Assembly: GCF_023721835.1 (NCBI RefSeq)
Contig: NZ_JAMKFE010000012.1
Location: forward strand, 84,023-148,022
From: Caldimonas mangrovi
GTDB taxonomy: Bacteria > Pseudomonadota > Gammaproteobacteria > Burkholderiales > Burkholderiaceae_C
Direction: 5' to 3'
DNA: 64,000 bases
Both the position numbers and the translations under genes were made by a program. This document shows, in pieces, positions 51,395 through 61,280 of this stretch; the first letter of the stretch is position 1, and every line of letters starts with the position of its first letter. The notes below the pieces were generated by a model. The model saw only the letters and a program-made list of their open reading frames with translations, was not told the DNA's origin and ran no database searches.

Positions 51395-52699
51395 ATGGTT
51401 CAGGCGCTCCTGATTGCGGGCAGTGCATCCGGACAGGGCAAGACCAGCTACACCTGCGCCCTGGCCCACCGGCTGCGCACGCTGGGTGAACGGGTGCGTG
51501 CCTTCAAGGTCGGGCCGGACTTCATCGACCCCGGCTTCCTGCGCGAGGTCACCGGTGCGCCGGTCCACAACCTCGACCTGTGGATGGTCGGCGAACAGCG
51601 CTGCGCCCAATTGCTCGCAGACGGCGGGCAGCAGGCGGACTGGCTGCTGATCGAAGGCGCGATGGGCCTGTACGACGGCCAGCCGAGCGGCGCCGACCTC
51701 GCCGCGCAGCTCGGCGTTCCGGTGCTCGCGGTGCTCGATGCCGGCGCGATGGCCGAAACCTTCGGTGCCGTCGCGCTCGGGCTCGAAGCCTACGGCCGCC
51801 ATCGCATGCTGCAGTGGGTCGGTGCCGCCGCCAACCGCGTGGCCGGCAATGCCCATGCGCGCATGCTGCGCGACAGCCTGCCGACCGAGCTGCCGTGGGC
51901 CGGGTACCTGCAGCGCTGCGAACCGGTGCTGCCGGAACGGCATCTGGGGCTCGTCCAGGCCGAAGAGATGCGCACTCACCTGAGCGCCGTCTGGAACGCT
52001 CTCGACGCTGCCCTGCATCTCGAGATCGCCACATTGCGTGCAGTGCCGCCATGGCGCAACCCCTTGACACCGGAACCCGTCGCAACGGTTGACCCGGCGA
52101 CGCTGCAGGGACGCACCATCGCCGTCGCGCGCGACGCGGCCTTCTCCTTCTGCTACGAGACCAATCTCGACACGCTGTCGCGGCTGGGCGCGCGCCTGGT
52201 GCTTTTTTCGCCACTGGCCGACGACCCGGTGCCGCCACAGGCCGACGCTGTCTATCTGCCGGGTGGCTACCCCGAGCTGCACGCTGCGCGGCTCGCTCGC
52301 AGCGCACGCTTCCTGCATAGCCTGCGCACCTGCCACGAGGCGCAGCGGCCCATCGTCGCCGAATGCGGCGGCATGATGGTCTGCGCCCGCACGCTGCGTG
52401 ACTCGCAAGGTCACGAGCACGCGATGGCGGGCCTGCTCGACGCCACCGCAGTGATGGGCGAGCGCCTCGCCGGCATCGGGCTGCACAGCTGGCGCCTGCC
52501 GCACGGCGAGCTGCGCGGCCACGTGTTCCACTACGGCCGGCTCGAGGTCCATGCGCCGCTGACCCCGGCCGCGCTGACGCAGCCGCGGCGCTATGGCGGG
52601 CCGGAGGCGGTCTACCGCGAGGGCTCGCTCACCGCTTCTTTCTTCCATGCGTACTTCGCGTCACAGCCGCAGGCAGCAGCCGCGCTGTTCGGCGGCTGA
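51395..52699 (+). CDS. cobB: Cobyrinate a,c-diamide synthase
   Basis: 434 aa CobB/CbiA. It amidates the a and c side chains of cobyrinate using glutamine. The P-loop-like ATP site AGSASGQGKTSYTCALA and GPDFIDPGFL form the N-terminal dethiobiotin-synthetase-like domain. The C-terminal class I glutaminase has nucleophile Cys in VAECGGMMV and catalytic His in ASFFHAYF. It begins 7 nt after cobO and ends 3 bp from the btuF stop. Confidence 0.95.
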   Translation: MVQALLIAGSASGQGKTSYTCALAHRLRTLGERVRAFKVGPDFIDPGFLREVTGAPVHNLDLWMVGEQRCAQLLADGGQQADWLLIEGAMGLYDGQPSGADLAAQLGVPVLAVLDAGAMAETFGAVALGLEAYGRHRMLQWVGAAANRVAGNAHARMLRDSLPTELPWAGYLQRCEPVLPERHLGLVQAEEMRTHLSAVWNALDAALHLEIATLRAVPPWRNPLTPEPVATVDPATLQGRTIAVARDAAFSFCYETNLDTLSRLGARLVLFSPLADDPVPPQADAVYLPGGYPELHAARLARSARFLHSLRTCHEAQRPIVAECGGMMVCARTLRDSQGHEHAMAGLLDATAVMGERLAGIGLHSWRLPHGELRGHVFHYGRLEVHAPLTPAALTQPRRYGGPEAVYREGSLTASFFHAYFASQPQAAAALFGG

Positions 52700-52702
52700 C
52701 GC

Positions 52703-53596
52703 TCAACGTTTCCGGCGCGCCTCGTCCATCACTTCGCAGACGCGCTGCGCGCCTTGCAGCAGCCTCGGCGTGGGCCGGTTCAACAGGTCGCCATCGATGG
52801 CATAGAGGTTGCCGCGCGCCACCGCCTGCAGGCCGCCGAAGCGCTTCCAACCCTCCAGGTCGTCGAGCGGGCGCTTGGACGACGTGGCGCCCATCGCCGC
52901 GGTCAGGATCACTTCAGGGTCGGCCTGCAGCACCGCTTCCTCGTTGAGCGTCGGCACCAGTGCCTGCAGGTCGCCGAAGACGTTGACGCCACCGCACAGA
53001 CGGATCACGTCGCTGACCATGTGCGTGTCGTTCAGCGTCATCAGCGGCGAGCGCCACACCTGATAGAACACACGCACCGGCGAGCGCTGGGCATACTGTG
53101 TCCGCAGCCCCGCGAGCCCGGCGGCGAAGGCCCGCGCTTCGCGCCGGGCGACCGCCTCGGTGCCCATCAGCCGACCCAACCGTTCGAGCGCGGGGCCGAT
53201 GTCCCCCAGCCGCTTGGGTTCGCTCTGGTACATCGGAATGCCCAGGCCGCGCAGCTTGTCCAGCTGTCGCTGCGCATTGCCGTGCCGCCAGACCACCACC
53301 AGATCGGGCTTCAACGCCGCGACGGCTTCGAGATCCAGCGCCTTGTTGTCGCCGACGCGGCGAATCGCACGTGCCTGCGCCGGGTAATCGCTGAACTCGA
53401 CCGCTCCGACGATGCGCTCGCCGCCGCCGGCCGCGAACAGCAGTTCGGTGACGTGCGGCGCGACGCTGACGATGCGCCGTGCCGGTGCCGGCAGCGTGAC
53501 CAGGTGGCCATGATCGTCGACGACCGAGACCGGCTCGGCCCGCGCAGGCGCAGGCAGGGCCACTGCCATCACGAACCCCATGACGGCCCATTTCAT
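52703..53596 (-). CDS. btuF: BtuF-like periplasmic cobalamin-binding protein
   Basis: 297 aa. A signal peptide (to about ARA, residue 20) leads a helical-backbone binding protein with two lobes: APARRIVSVAPHVTELLFAAGGG, RVGDNKALDLEAVAALKPDLVVVW and PLDDLEGWKRFGGLQAVARGNLYAI. It would hand cobalamin to BtuCD. It is coupled by a 4-nt overlap to the upstream cobC/D gene on the minus strand, and convergent with cobB. Confidence 0.9.
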   Translation of the reverse strand: MKWAVMGFVMAVALPAPARAEPVSVVDDHGHLVTLPAPARRIVSVAPHVTELLFAAGGGERIVGAVEFSDYPAQARAIRRVGDNKALDLEAVAALKPDLVVVWRHGNAQRQLDKLRGLGIPMYQSEPKRLGDIGPALERLGRLMGTEAVARREARAFAAGLAGLRTQYAQRSPVRVFYQVWRSPLMTLNDTHMVSDVIRLCGGVNVFGDLQALVPTLNEEAVLQADPEVILTAAMGATSSKRPLDDLEGWKRFGGLQAVARGNLYAIDGDLLNRPTPRLLQGAQRVCEVMDEARRKR

Positions 53597-54609
53597 TTGG
53601 ACATCTCCTCGAGGACCTTGCCCAGTGCGAGGTCCAGCCGCTGCAGCGCGCGTTCGTCGGCAGGCAGGCCGAAGCGAACCGCCTCATAGGGTTCCGGATC
53701 GCGCAGCTCGAACAGCCGCGTCCAGATGCCGGCGCGCGCCAGCCCCTCGTGCAGCGCCCGGGCCTGCGGCAAGCGCGCGGTGCGGAACAACGCGGTGCCC
53801 TGATGCGCCAGGCCGTGGCGCGACAGGCGCTCGCCGAGCGCCCGCGACTGCGCCGCAAGCCACTGTCGTGCGTCGTGCTGCCAACGCGCGTCGCTCAGCG
53901 CTGCCGCAGCGACTTCCAGCCCCGGGCCGCTGACCGCCCACGGTCCGAGTTCCGCGATCAACGCCGCGCGCCAGGGCTCGGGTGCCAGCACGGCGCCGAC
54001 GCGCAATCCGGCCAGGCCGAAGAACTTGCCGAGCGAACGCAGCACGATGGCGTTCGCCGGCATGCGCATGCCATGGTCGCCGTCGTCCGCGTCGGCGAAC
54101 GCGGCGTCGACGACGAGCCACTCGCAGGCGGCCGCGAGCTGGTGCAGCCGGATCGACGAACAACGCTCGCCGGTGGGGTTGTTGGGCAGCGCCATCACCA
54201 TCACGTCGGCGCGCTCGCGGCCGAGGTGCTGCGCGGCGGTCAACCGCACGGCATGCCCCTCGAGCGACCACCGCGCCGCATGTTCCCCATAAGAAGGCGC
54301 CAGCACTTCGACCACCGCCGCACCGCGCAGCCGCCGCCACACGCGCGGCAGCGCCTGGATCACCGCCTGCGAGCCTGCCACCGGCCACGCACCGGCGCCG
54401 TAGTAGCGCTCGAAGGCGTCCAGCACCTGCCGTGGCGGCGCCGGCAGCTCGCGCCATGCGGCCTCGCTGACCCGACAGGCTTCGGCGGGCCACCCGCGAG
54501 GGTGGATGCCGGTCGACAAATCCATCCATCCGAGCGCCGGCTCGCCGTAAAGGCTGCGGGCGCGGGCAAGATCAGCGCCGTGCGGCACCCGGGGCCACGG
54601 CCAGCTCAT
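53593..54609 (-). CDS. cobD: Threonine-phosphate decarboxylase (PLP aminotransferase fold)
   Basis: 338 aa. It produces (R)-1-amino-2-propanol phosphate for attachment to cobyric acid. This is called CobD in Salmonella and CobC in Pseudomonas nomenclature. The PLP-Lys lies in [17 protein letters not shown], and [10 protein letters not shown] and the substrate-binding [10 protein letters not shown] are present. Neighbour cbiB uses its product. The ATG overlaps the cbiB stop (ATGA), and the next gene on the strand is btuF. Confidence 0.9.
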   Translation of the reverse strand: MSWPWPRVPHGADLARARSLYGEPALGWMDLSTGIHPRGWPAEACRVSEAAWRELPAPPRQVLDAFERYYGAGAWPVAGSQAVIQALPRVWRRLRGAAVVEVLAPSYGEHAARWSLEGHAVRLTAAQHLGRERADVMVMALPNNPTGERCSSIRLHQLAAACEWLVVDAAFADADDGDHGMRMPANAIVLRSLGKFFGLAGLRVGAVLAPEPWRAALIAELGPWAVSGPGLEVAAAALSDARWQHDARQWLAAQSRALGERLSRHGLAHQGTALFRTARLPQARALHEGLARAGIWTRLFELRDPEPYEAVRFGLPADERALQRLDLALGKVLEEMSK

Positions 54610-55553
54610 CGGACCGCCCCGAGATGCAGCAGGCTCAGCACCACCAGCCACAGCAGCATCGCACTGGCCACCAGTGCCAGTGCACGGCTGACATCGCGCG
54701 GCTCCGGCGCGTGCCCAGCCCCCAGCACGGGGCGCGTCTCGACCTGCCCGTGGTAGCGCGCCGGCCCGCCGAGCCGCAGGCTCAGCGCGCCTGCGCCGGC
54801 AGCCATCACCGGCCCCGCATTGGGGCTGTCCCACAGCGGCGCCTGGTGCCGCCAGCACCACAGCGCCAGCTTGGTGTAGCCGAGCGCCGCATAGCTCAAG
54901 GCCGTGAGCCGTGCCGGCACCCAGTTCAACAGGTCGTCGGCGCGTGCGGCGGCCCAGCCGAAACGCAGGAAACGTTCGTTCCGGTAGCCCCACATCGCGT
55001 CGAGCGTATTGGCCAGCCGGTGCACCAGCACGCCCGGACTGCCGGCCACGGCGAACCAGAACAGTGTCGCGAAGATCGCGTCGTTGCCGTTCTCGAGCGC
55101 CGACTCGATCGCGGCCCCCGCGACGCCGCGTGCATCGAGTTCCGAGCAGTCACGCGTCACGATGCCCTGCAGTGCCGAGCGGGCCTCCGGCATGTCGCCG
55201 TGCACCAGCGCACGCCGCACCCGGGCAACGTGCTCGTGCAGGCTGCGCGCCCCGAGCGCGAAGTACAGCACGACGCCGTCGAGCAGCCAGCCGAACCCGG
55301 GCGGCAGCCAGGCGCGCAGCCCCAGCAAGAGCGCCAGCGGCGCCGCGAGCAACAGCGCCCAGCCCGCCAGGCCCGCGACGCGTGAGCCGCCGTCGCGATG
55401 GCATCGCTGCTCGACCCACAGTGCCAAGCGCCCGAAACCCACCAGCGGATGCCAGCGCCGCGGCTCGCCGAACGCGACGTCAAGCCCGACGCCCAGCAAC
55501 AGGGCCCAGGCCCAGTCGACGTTCAGCAGCGATGGCAGAAGGAAGGAGTTCAT
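54606..55553 (-). CDS. cbiB: Adenosylcobinamide-phosphate synthase
   Basis: 315 aa integral membrane protein (CbiB, also CobD in Pseudomonas nomenclature). It joins aminopropanol phosphate to adenosylcobyric acid. The N-terminus [20 protein letters not shown], the segment [21 protein letters not shown] and [14 protein letters not shown] are family hallmarks. It has four to five membrane helices. It is the first gene of the minus-strand set cbiB-cobD-btuF and its ATG abuts the cobQ region on plus. Confidence 0.93.
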   Translation of the reverse strand: MNSFLLPSLLNVDWAWALLLGVGLDVAFGEPRRWHPLVGFGRLALWVEQRCHRDGGSRVAGLAGWALLLAAPLALLLGLRAWLPPGFGWLLDGVVLYFALGARSLHEHVARVRRALVHGDMPEARSALQGIVTRDCSELDARGVAGAAIESALENGNDAIFATLFWFAVAGSPGVLVHRLANTLDAMWGYRNERFLRFGWAAARADDLLNWVPARLTALSYAALGYTKLALWCWRHQAPLWDSPNAGPVMAAGAGALSLRLGGPARYHGQVETRPVLGAGHAPEPRDVSRALALVASAMLLWLVVLSLLHLGAVR

Positions 55554-55584
55554 GCAGGGCGAAGCGCGAAATCATAATCCGCCC

Positions 55585-57066
55585 ATGCGCACCGACGGCT
55601 TCTACCGCGACTTTCGCGGCACCCTGATGATTCAAGGTTGCACCAGTGATGCCGGCAAGTCCACGCTGGTCGCGGCACTGGGCCGCGTGTTTCGACGGCA
55701 CGGCCGCGACGTTGCACCCTTCAAGCCGCAGAACATGGCGCTCAATTCCGCCGTGACGGCCGACGGCGGCGAGATCGGCCGTGCGCAGGCGCTGCAGGCC
55801 CAGGCCTGCGGGCTGGAACCGCACACCGACATGAACCCGGTGCTGCTCAAGCCGAACAGCGACACCGGCGCGCAGGTAGTTATCCAGGGCCGTGCCCGCT
55901 TCAATGCCGACGCCGTCGGCTACCACGAGTACAAGCCGTTGGCCCTGCCGTACGTGCTGCAGAGCTACCAGCGGCTGCTCGCCGCGCACGAGGTGGTACT
56001 GGTCGAAGGCGCAGGCAGCCCGGCCGAAGTGAACCTGCGAGACCGCGACATCGCCAACATGGGCTTTGCTGAAAGTGTCGACTGCCCGGTGCTCCTGGTG
56101 GCCGACATCGACCGTGGGGGCGTCTTCGCGCACCTGCTGGGCACCCTCGCCTGCCTCAGCAGCAGCGAGCAGCAGCGCATCCGCGGCTTCGTCATCAACC
56201 GCTTTCGCGGCGATCTCGCGTTGCTCGAGCCCGGCCTGCGCTGGCTGGAACAGCGCACCGGCAAGCCGGTGTTCGGCGTGCTGCCCTACCTGCAGGGGCT
56301 GGCGCTCGATGCGGAAGACACGTTGCCGCACAGCGAGCGGCCAACGGACCGCAGCCCCCGGCTGAAGGTGGTGGTCCCGGTGCTGCCGCGCATCTCCAAC
56401 CACACCGACTTCGACGCCCTGCGCCTGCACCCGCAGGTGGAACTGGTGTTCGCGGCGCCCGGCCGGCCGCTGCCCGGGGCCGATCTGATCGTGCTGCCCG
56501 GCAGCAAAAGCGTGCAGGCCGACCTGCGCGCCCTGCGCAGCCACGGCTGGGACCGCGACATCCGCCGCCACCTGCGGCTGGGCGGCAAGCTGATCGGCAT
56601 TTGCGGCGGCATGCAGATGCTCGGCCACACGCTGCACGACCCGCTCGGCCTGGAAGGCCCTGCCGGTTCGATGGACGGTCTGGGGCTGCTGGACTTGCAC
56701 ACCACACTCGCCGCCGAAAAGCAGCTGCGCCGCGTGAGCGGCCGACTCGCCGGACATGGCGCCTGCGTCGAAGGCTACGAAATCCATGCCGGTGTGAGCA
56801 CCGGCGCCGCGCTGGAGCGCCCGGCGCTCGACCTGCTGGGGCGGCCCGACGGGGCGCTCGACGCCGACGGGCAGATCCTCGCCACCTATGTGCACGGCCT
56901 GTTCGACACGCCCGAAGCGCTGACAGCGCTGTTGCGATGGGCTGGCCTCAACGGCGCCGCGGCATTCGACCTCGGTGCACTGCGCGAGCAGAGTCTGGAG
57001 CGCCTGGCAGACGCCACCGAACAGGCGCTGTCGGGCACGGCGCTGTGCCGCGCGCTGTGCGACTGA
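55585..57066 (+). CDS. cobQ: Cobyric acid synthase
   Basis: 493 aa CobQ/CbiP. It amidates four corrin side chains. The N-terminal ATPase has [19 protein letters not shown] and [14 protein letters not shown]. The C-terminal glutaminase has Cys in [11 protein letters not shown] and His in ATYVHGLFD. The ATG at 55585 fits the usual N-terminus. An ATG at 55552, with AAGGAG close by, would add 11 residues and overlap the cbiB start. The gene is divergent from cbiB and may not be under the riboswitch. Confidence 0.93.
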   Translation: MRTDGFYRDFRGTLMIQGCTSDAGKSTLVAALGRVFRRHGRDVAPFKPQNMALNSAVTADGGEIGRAQALQAQACGLEPHTDMNPVLLKPNSDTGAQVVIQGRARFNADAVGYHEYKPLALPYVLQSYQRLLAAHEVVLVEGAGSPAEVNLRDRDIANMGFAESVDCPVLLVADIDRGGVFAHLLGTLACLSSSEQQRIRGFVINRFRGDLALLEPGLRWLEQRTGKPVFGVLPYLQGLALDAEDTLPHSERPTDRSPRLKVVVPVLPRISNHTDFDALRLHPQVELVFAAPGRPLPGADLIVLPGSKSVQADLRALRSHGWDRDIRRHLRLGGKLIGICGGMQMLGHTLHDPLGLEGPAGSMDGLGLLDLHTTLAAEKQLRRVSGRLAGHGACVEGYEIHAGVSTGAALERPALDLLGRPDGALDADGQILATYVHGLFDTPEALTALLRWAGLNGAAAFDLGALREQSLERLADATEQALSGTALCRALCD

Positions 57067-57131
57067 GCGTGGAAAGCATCACTCGCCTGGCAAGGCTGTG
57101 CCCGCAAGCCTGCTGACGCTGTGCGATAGTC

Positions 57132-57452
57132 ATGCGATCCACCGCCCCACCCTTGCCCAGAGGCCCGACCGTGATCGAGAAAAGCTTTGCCGGCGTCGTC
57201 CTGGCCATCTGCGTGATCCTGCTGCTGCGCATGGTGATCGGCGAGCGGCGGCGCCAGCGACTCGACCGCGTGGCTTTGCGCATCTGGTGGGCGTGCCGCC
57301 GCCGTGCCTCGGCGGTCTGGCACTGGTGGCCCACGCGTCGCAAGGCTGCACGCGCGACCGACGAAGCGATACGGCGCGCCCGCGGCGACGGGCAGTGGGA
57401 CGGCAACGTGTACCGGCCCAAGTCGTTCCGGCGGCCGCGCAAGCCGCATTGA
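57132..57452 (+). CDS. Small single-pass membrane protein, 106 aa
   Basis: Not recognised. A membrane helix lies near residues 20-36 (GVVLAICVILLLRMVIG), followed by a strongly basic cytoplasmic tail with Arg and Trp (RIWWACRRRASAVWHWWPTRR) and a conserved-looking DGQWDGNVYRPKSFRRP end. An in-frame GTG at 57171 is an alternative start just before the helix. It follows cobQ by 65 nt and precedes an intrinsic terminator. Confidence 0.65.
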   Translation: MRSTAPPLPRGPTVIEKSFAGVVLAICVILLLRMVIGERRRQRLDRVALRIWWACRRRASAVWHWWPTRRKAARATDEAIRRARGDGQWDGNVYRPKSFRRPRKPH

Positions 57453-57460
57453 ACGGCCCC

Positions 57461-57490
57461 AAAAAAGCGGCGTCCTCGGACGCCGCTTTT
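57461..57490. terminator. Bidirectional intrinsic terminator
   Basis: AAAAGCGGCGTCC pairs with GGACGCCGCTTTT around 57463-57490, flanked by A-run and T-run. It separates the small membrane protein gene from the convergent M28 peptidase gene and can act on both strands. Confidence 0.85.
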
Positions 57491-57511
57491 CACATCAGCA
57501 TGGGACGACGC

Positions 57512-59134
57512 TCAATGCTGCGCTCCATGGCGGCGGCGCAGAACCTCGTTCGCCGCAGAAAACTTGCCATGGCCCTGCTTGACGCGCTTGCCGCCCTTGC
57601 GATCCCGCTCCATCGCATAGTGCAGCGTCGAGTAGGCCACCGCGTCGGCGTTGATGCCCAGCGCTTCCCAGTTGACGTTGTTCATGGTGTCGCAGGCCTG
57701 GTGATAGCACGGGTCGTAGGCCACGCCGGCCGTACCGCCCCACAACGCCACTTCCTCCTCGGTCTTGATCTCCTCGGCGCCCGTGAACAGCCCGCCGGAC
57801 GAGATGCCCTCGTCCATGAACGGCCCATAGTCGGAACGGCCGGAGAAGTCGGTGCCCTTGAAGGCGATGCCGCGTCGGGTGTAGAAGCGCTCGAACAGCT
57901 TCTCGATCTCATCGGAGCGGCCCGGGCCGGGGCCCGCGCCTTCGGCGTCCGAGTCGTCGCCGTCATAGATCATGAAGGCATGGTTGGGCGAGCCGATCAT
58001 GTCGAAGTTCAGGTACAGCGCGATGCGGTCCTTTTCGTCCTGCGTCAGGTTGGCCACGTAATGGGTCGCCCCGACCAGGCCGGACTCCTCCGCCCCCCAC
58101 AGCGCGAAGCGCACCTTGTTGCGCGGCCTGACCTTGCCCATCTGCACGGCGGTCTCGAGGATGCCTGCGGCGCCGGTGCCGTTGTCGTTGATGCCCGGGC
58201 CTTCGTTGACCGAGTCGAGGTGCGCGCCCACCATCACGACCTTCGTGGGGTCGCCGTGGCGCGATTCAGCGATCACGTTGCTCGTGGTGGCGAGCCCGCG
58301 GAAGGTGTCGGTCTTCAGGTGCAGCACGAGGCCAGCGGTCGCCGCGAGCTGTTCACCGACGGCCAGCGTGACCGAGGTCACCGGCAGATCGAGCGTGAAG
58401 TCGGCGCCCAGCGTACCGTTGAGCTCTTCAGGCAAGTTGTTGTAGATCACCACGCCGACAGCGCCCGCGGCGTGCGCATTCGTCGCCTTCAAGGCGAAGG
58501 GGCAGCCGTCCCCCCGCTGGACGAGCGCGATGTGGCCGGCCGGGAAGCCTGCGAAGTCGGCCGCGGTACACCCGGTCACCGCACCGCTGGGAACGCTCAC
58601 CGCCGCGGTGACATCGCCGCTGCCCGAGTACGACATGATGTGGTTGTCGATCGGGCCGCCCGGGGCGGGTGCCGTTTGCTCCAGCACCACGGGCGAGAGC
58701 TGCACGAAGGTCTGGAACTGGAACTCCTGCCGCGTCACGACGTAGCCGGCGTTGCGTAACACGCGTTCGGCATAGGCAGCCGACTGGTCGTATCCCGAAG
58801 ACCCCGAAGCACGATGGCCGTTGTTGGCGTCGGCGATGTCCTGCAAGGCCTGCAGGTGCCGGCGCACGCCCTGGACCGTGACGCACTCCAGCAGCTTGCG
58901 CTGCGTGTTGTTGACCCGGTGCTCGCAACGGCGCCAGCCGCCGTGCATCGCCTGTTCGGTGGCGTCCGTCTCCAACTCGGCCGCTTCCTGCTCGGTGATG
59001 TCGACGTCCGCTGCATCGGCGCCGCTGTCGTCGCCTCCGCCGCCGCAGCCGGCCAACGCCAGGGCCGCGGCCGAGAAGGAAGCGCCGAGCCAGGATCTCA
59101 ACCGGCTCTTCGGGTGTGCGAGAGTTCGCTGCAT
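57512..59134 (-). CDS. Secreted M28-family zinc aminopeptidase lipoprotein
   Basis: 540 aa. Lipobox LALAGC (Cys30) and an acidic N-terminus. A PA domain (about 190-265, GHIALVQRGDGCPFALKATNA) is inserted before the M28 catalytic core, with zinc ligands HLD (VMVGAHLDSV), Asp in GINDNGTGAAG, Glu-Glu in WGAEESGL, Asp in NFDMIGSPN and His in CYHQACDT. GGAG lies 7 nt before the ATG at 59134. It likely trims peptides outside the cell. Confidence 0.92.
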   Translation of the reverse strand: MQRTLAHPKSRLRSWLGASFSAAALALAGCGGGGDDSGADAADVDITEQEAAELETDATEQAMHGGWRRCEHRVNNTQRKLLECVTVQGVRRHLQALQDIADANNGHRASGSSGYDQSAAYAERVLRNAGYVVTRQEFQFQTFVQLSPVVLEQTAPAPGGPIDNHIMSYSGSGDVTAAVSVPSGAVTGCTAADFAGFPAGHIALVQRGDGCPFALKATNAHAAGAVGVVIYNNLPEELNGTLGADFTLDLPVTSVTLAVGEQLAATAGLVLHLKTDTFRGLATTSNVIAESRHGDPTKVVMVGAHLDSVNEGPGINDNGTGAAGILETAVQMGKVRPRNKVRFALWGAEESGLVGATHYVANLTQDEKDRIALYLNFDMIGSPNHAFMIYDGDDSDAEGAGPGPGRSDEIEKLFERFYTRRGIAFKGTDFSGRSDYGPFMDEGISSGGLFTGAEEIKTEEEVALWGGTAGVAYDPCYHQACDTMNNVNWEALGINADAVAYSTLHYAMERDRKGGKRVKQGHGKFSAANEVLRRRHGAQH

Positions 59135-59367
59135 TTGATGTCTCCTACGGTGTTGACGTTTGGGACTGCACCGTGCGTCGTGCGCTTGGTGCCGGGCCAG
59201 TATCCGGAGCGGCCGCAACGCAACTCGTTATCGGAAAGTAACGCCGCCCGTAACCGGCGGAAAGATCGTTTGCGAAAGCAGTGCCGCCCTGTCACTTCAC
59301 ACAGGCTTCACGTTCGGTTCACCCCTCGCTTCGACACTGCGGCGCGTTGCATCAAGCGAGAGTCCTC

Positions 59368-60699
59368 ATGTCCAACCTCATCGTTCACGGCGGCACGCCG
59401 CTCGTCGGCAAGATCGTCCCGTCGGCCAACAAGAACGCGGTCTTGCCCATCCTCTGCGCGACGCTGTTGACGCGCGAACCGGTGCGTCTGAGGCGCGTGC
59501 CCGAAATTACCGACGTGAAGAAGATCCTCGAGGTATTCCGTGCGCTGGGCAGTTCGGTGCAGGTGGACTTCGCCCGCGGCGTGCTCGACATCCAGCATCG
59601 CCATACCTTGTTCGACGAGCAGCGCCACCGCCTGCCGGAGGCGATGCGCTCGTCGATCATGCTGGTGCCGCCGTTGCTGGCGCGCTTCGGCATGGCGCGC
59701 ATCGAGAACGACGTGCAGGGATGTACGCTGGGGGTGCGCGAGATCGATCCGCACGTTGAGGTTTTCGAGCGATTCGGCGGGCGCATCGAGCGCCGGCCGG
59801 ACGCATTGATCGTGCGCAGCAACGGGCCGCTGCACGCCACCGAGCACTGGCTCGACTATGCCTCGGTCACCACGACCGAGAACTTCGTGATGTGCGCGGC
59901 GCTGGCATCAGGCACCTCCACGCTGATGAACGCCGCCTCCGAACCGCATGTCCAGGAGTTCTGCGAGTTCATGAAAAAGCTCGGTGCGCACATCGAAGGT
60001 GCCGGTACCTCGCGCCTGACGGTTGCCGGCGTCGACGCCCTCGGCGGCTGCGAGTTCACGTTCACCGAAGACTTCCACGAGACCGTCACCTTCCTCGCGC
60101 TCGGCGCGATCACGGACGGCGACGTGCGAGTGAAGAACTCGACGCCGGGGCACTTCCCGCTGATCGACCGCACCTTGGCGAAATTCGGCATCCATGTCAC
60201 GCACGAGGCCGGCTGGTCGCGCGCCCGCATCGATGGTCGGCTGCAGGTGCGCGAACCGTTCACCGCAAACATGCTGCAGAAGGTAGAGGCCGCCCCCTGG
60301 CCGTACCTGCCGGTGGACCTGCTGCCGATCTTCATTGCGCTGGGCGTACGCTCGCATGGCAGCATGATGTTCTGGAACAAGGTCTACGACGGCGCGATGG
60401 GCTGGACGTCGGAGCTGTCGAAGTTCGGCGCGCACGCCTTTCTTTCCGACCCCCACAGGCTCGTCACCTTCGGCGGCAAGCCGCTGGTGCCCGCCGAGGT
60501 CGAGAGCCCCTACATCATCCGTGTCGCGATCGCCCTGCTGATGGTGGCCGCCGGCATCGAAGGCCGCTCGGTGATCCGCAACGCGGCGCCGATCCGGCGC
60601 GCGCATCCCCGCTTCGTCGAGAACCTGCGCCAGCTCGGCGCGCGCATCGAATGGGCCGAGGTCCCGGCGCAAGATCCCCTACGAGTTTCCGGAACTTGA
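59368..60699 (+). CDS. murA: UDP-N-acetylglucosamine 1-carboxyvinyltransferase (MurA-family paralogue)
   Basis: 443 aa. EPSP-synthase-fold enzyme of the MurA family. Lys22-Asn23 (ANKNAVLP), Cys119 in VQGCTLGVREID (the fosfomycin-target Cys position) and Arg124 are conserved. TENFVMCAALASGTSTL and HETVTFLALGAITDGDV follow. The sequence is more divergent than standard murA near the hisG genes, so it is likely a second copy with the same chemistry or a related role. No cell-wall genes surround it. The ATG at 59368 is used, with GAGAG upstream. Confidence 0.85.
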   Translation: MSNLIVHGGTPLVGKIVPSANKNAVLPILCATLLTREPVRLRRVPEITDVKKILEVFRALGSSVQVDFARGVLDIQHRHTLFDEQRHRLPEAMRSSIMLVPPLLARFGMARIENDVQGCTLGVREIDPHVEVFERFGGRIERRPDALIVRSNGPLHATEHWLDYASVTTTENFVMCAALASGTSTLMNAASEPHVQEFCEFMKKLGAHIEGAGTSRLTVAGVDALGGCEFTFTEDFHETVTFLALGAITDGDVRVKNSTPGHFPLIDRTLAKFGIHVTHEAGWSRARIDGRLQVREPFTANMLQKVEAAPWPYLPVDLLPIFIALGVRSHGSMMFWNKVYDGAMGWTSELSKFGAHAFLSDPHRLVTFGGKPLVPAEVESPYIIRVAIALLMVAAGIEGRSVIRNAAPIRRAHPRFVENLRQLGARIEWAEVPAQDPLRVSGT

Positions 60700-60755
60700 C
60701 ACGCCGCCTGCGCCCACCATACTGAACCGTCTGGTTTATCCGCTCGGAGCGACAC

Positions 60756-61247
60756 ATGGAGCAAGTGCAAGCGCAGGAGCAGCACCGCTGGCTGCAACAG
60801 ATGGTGGGCGACTGGACCTACCAGGGCGAACCGGCGGAGTCCGAGCCGGGCAAGCCCACCGAGACCTGGAGCGGCACGGAACGTGTGCGCATGCTCGGCG
60901 ACGTCTGGCTGCTGTGCGAGGCGAGCGGCGACATGCCCGGTGGCGGAACCGCAAGCTCGCAGCTGACGCTGGGCTACGACCCGAAGATCCAACGCTACAC
61001 CGGCAGCTTCATCGGCTCGATGATGACCTTCCTGTGGGTCTACGACGAGGGCGAGCTCGACGCCGAGGGCCGCGTGCTGACCATGGTGGCCGACGGGCCG
61101 GACTTCTCCGACCCTTCGAAGATGCGGCGCTACCGCGACGTGTTCACGATCAAGAGCGCCGACGAGCGATGGCTCGAAGCCTATATGCAGGGCGACGACG
61201 GCCGCTGGCAGCCGCTGATGCGCAACACCTACCGGCGCAAGCGTTGA
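60756..61247 (+). CDS. DUF1579-type protein, 163 aa
   Basis: HRWLQQMVGDWTYQGE, followed by GYDPKIQRYTGSFIGSMMTFLW and EDAEG-like turns, resembles DUF1579 proteins of unknown function. No signal peptide. It starts 57 nt after the MurA-like gene and may share its transcript. Confidence 0.75.
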   Translation: MEQVQAQEQHRWLQQMVGDWTYQGEPAESEPGKPTETWSGTERVRMLGDVWLLCEASGDMPGGGTASSQLTLGYDPKIQRYTGSFIGSMMTFLWVYDEGELDAEGRVLTMVADGPDFSDPSKMRRYRDVFTIKSADERWLEAYMQGDDGRWQPLMRNTYRRKR

Positions 61248-61280
61248 AGCCGCGCGGGCGTTCGTGGCACATGGCCTGAT

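Noticed and set aside
55554..55584. A second B12 riboswitch before cobQ or cbiB
   Set aside because: The gap is too short and none of the aptamer blocks is present.
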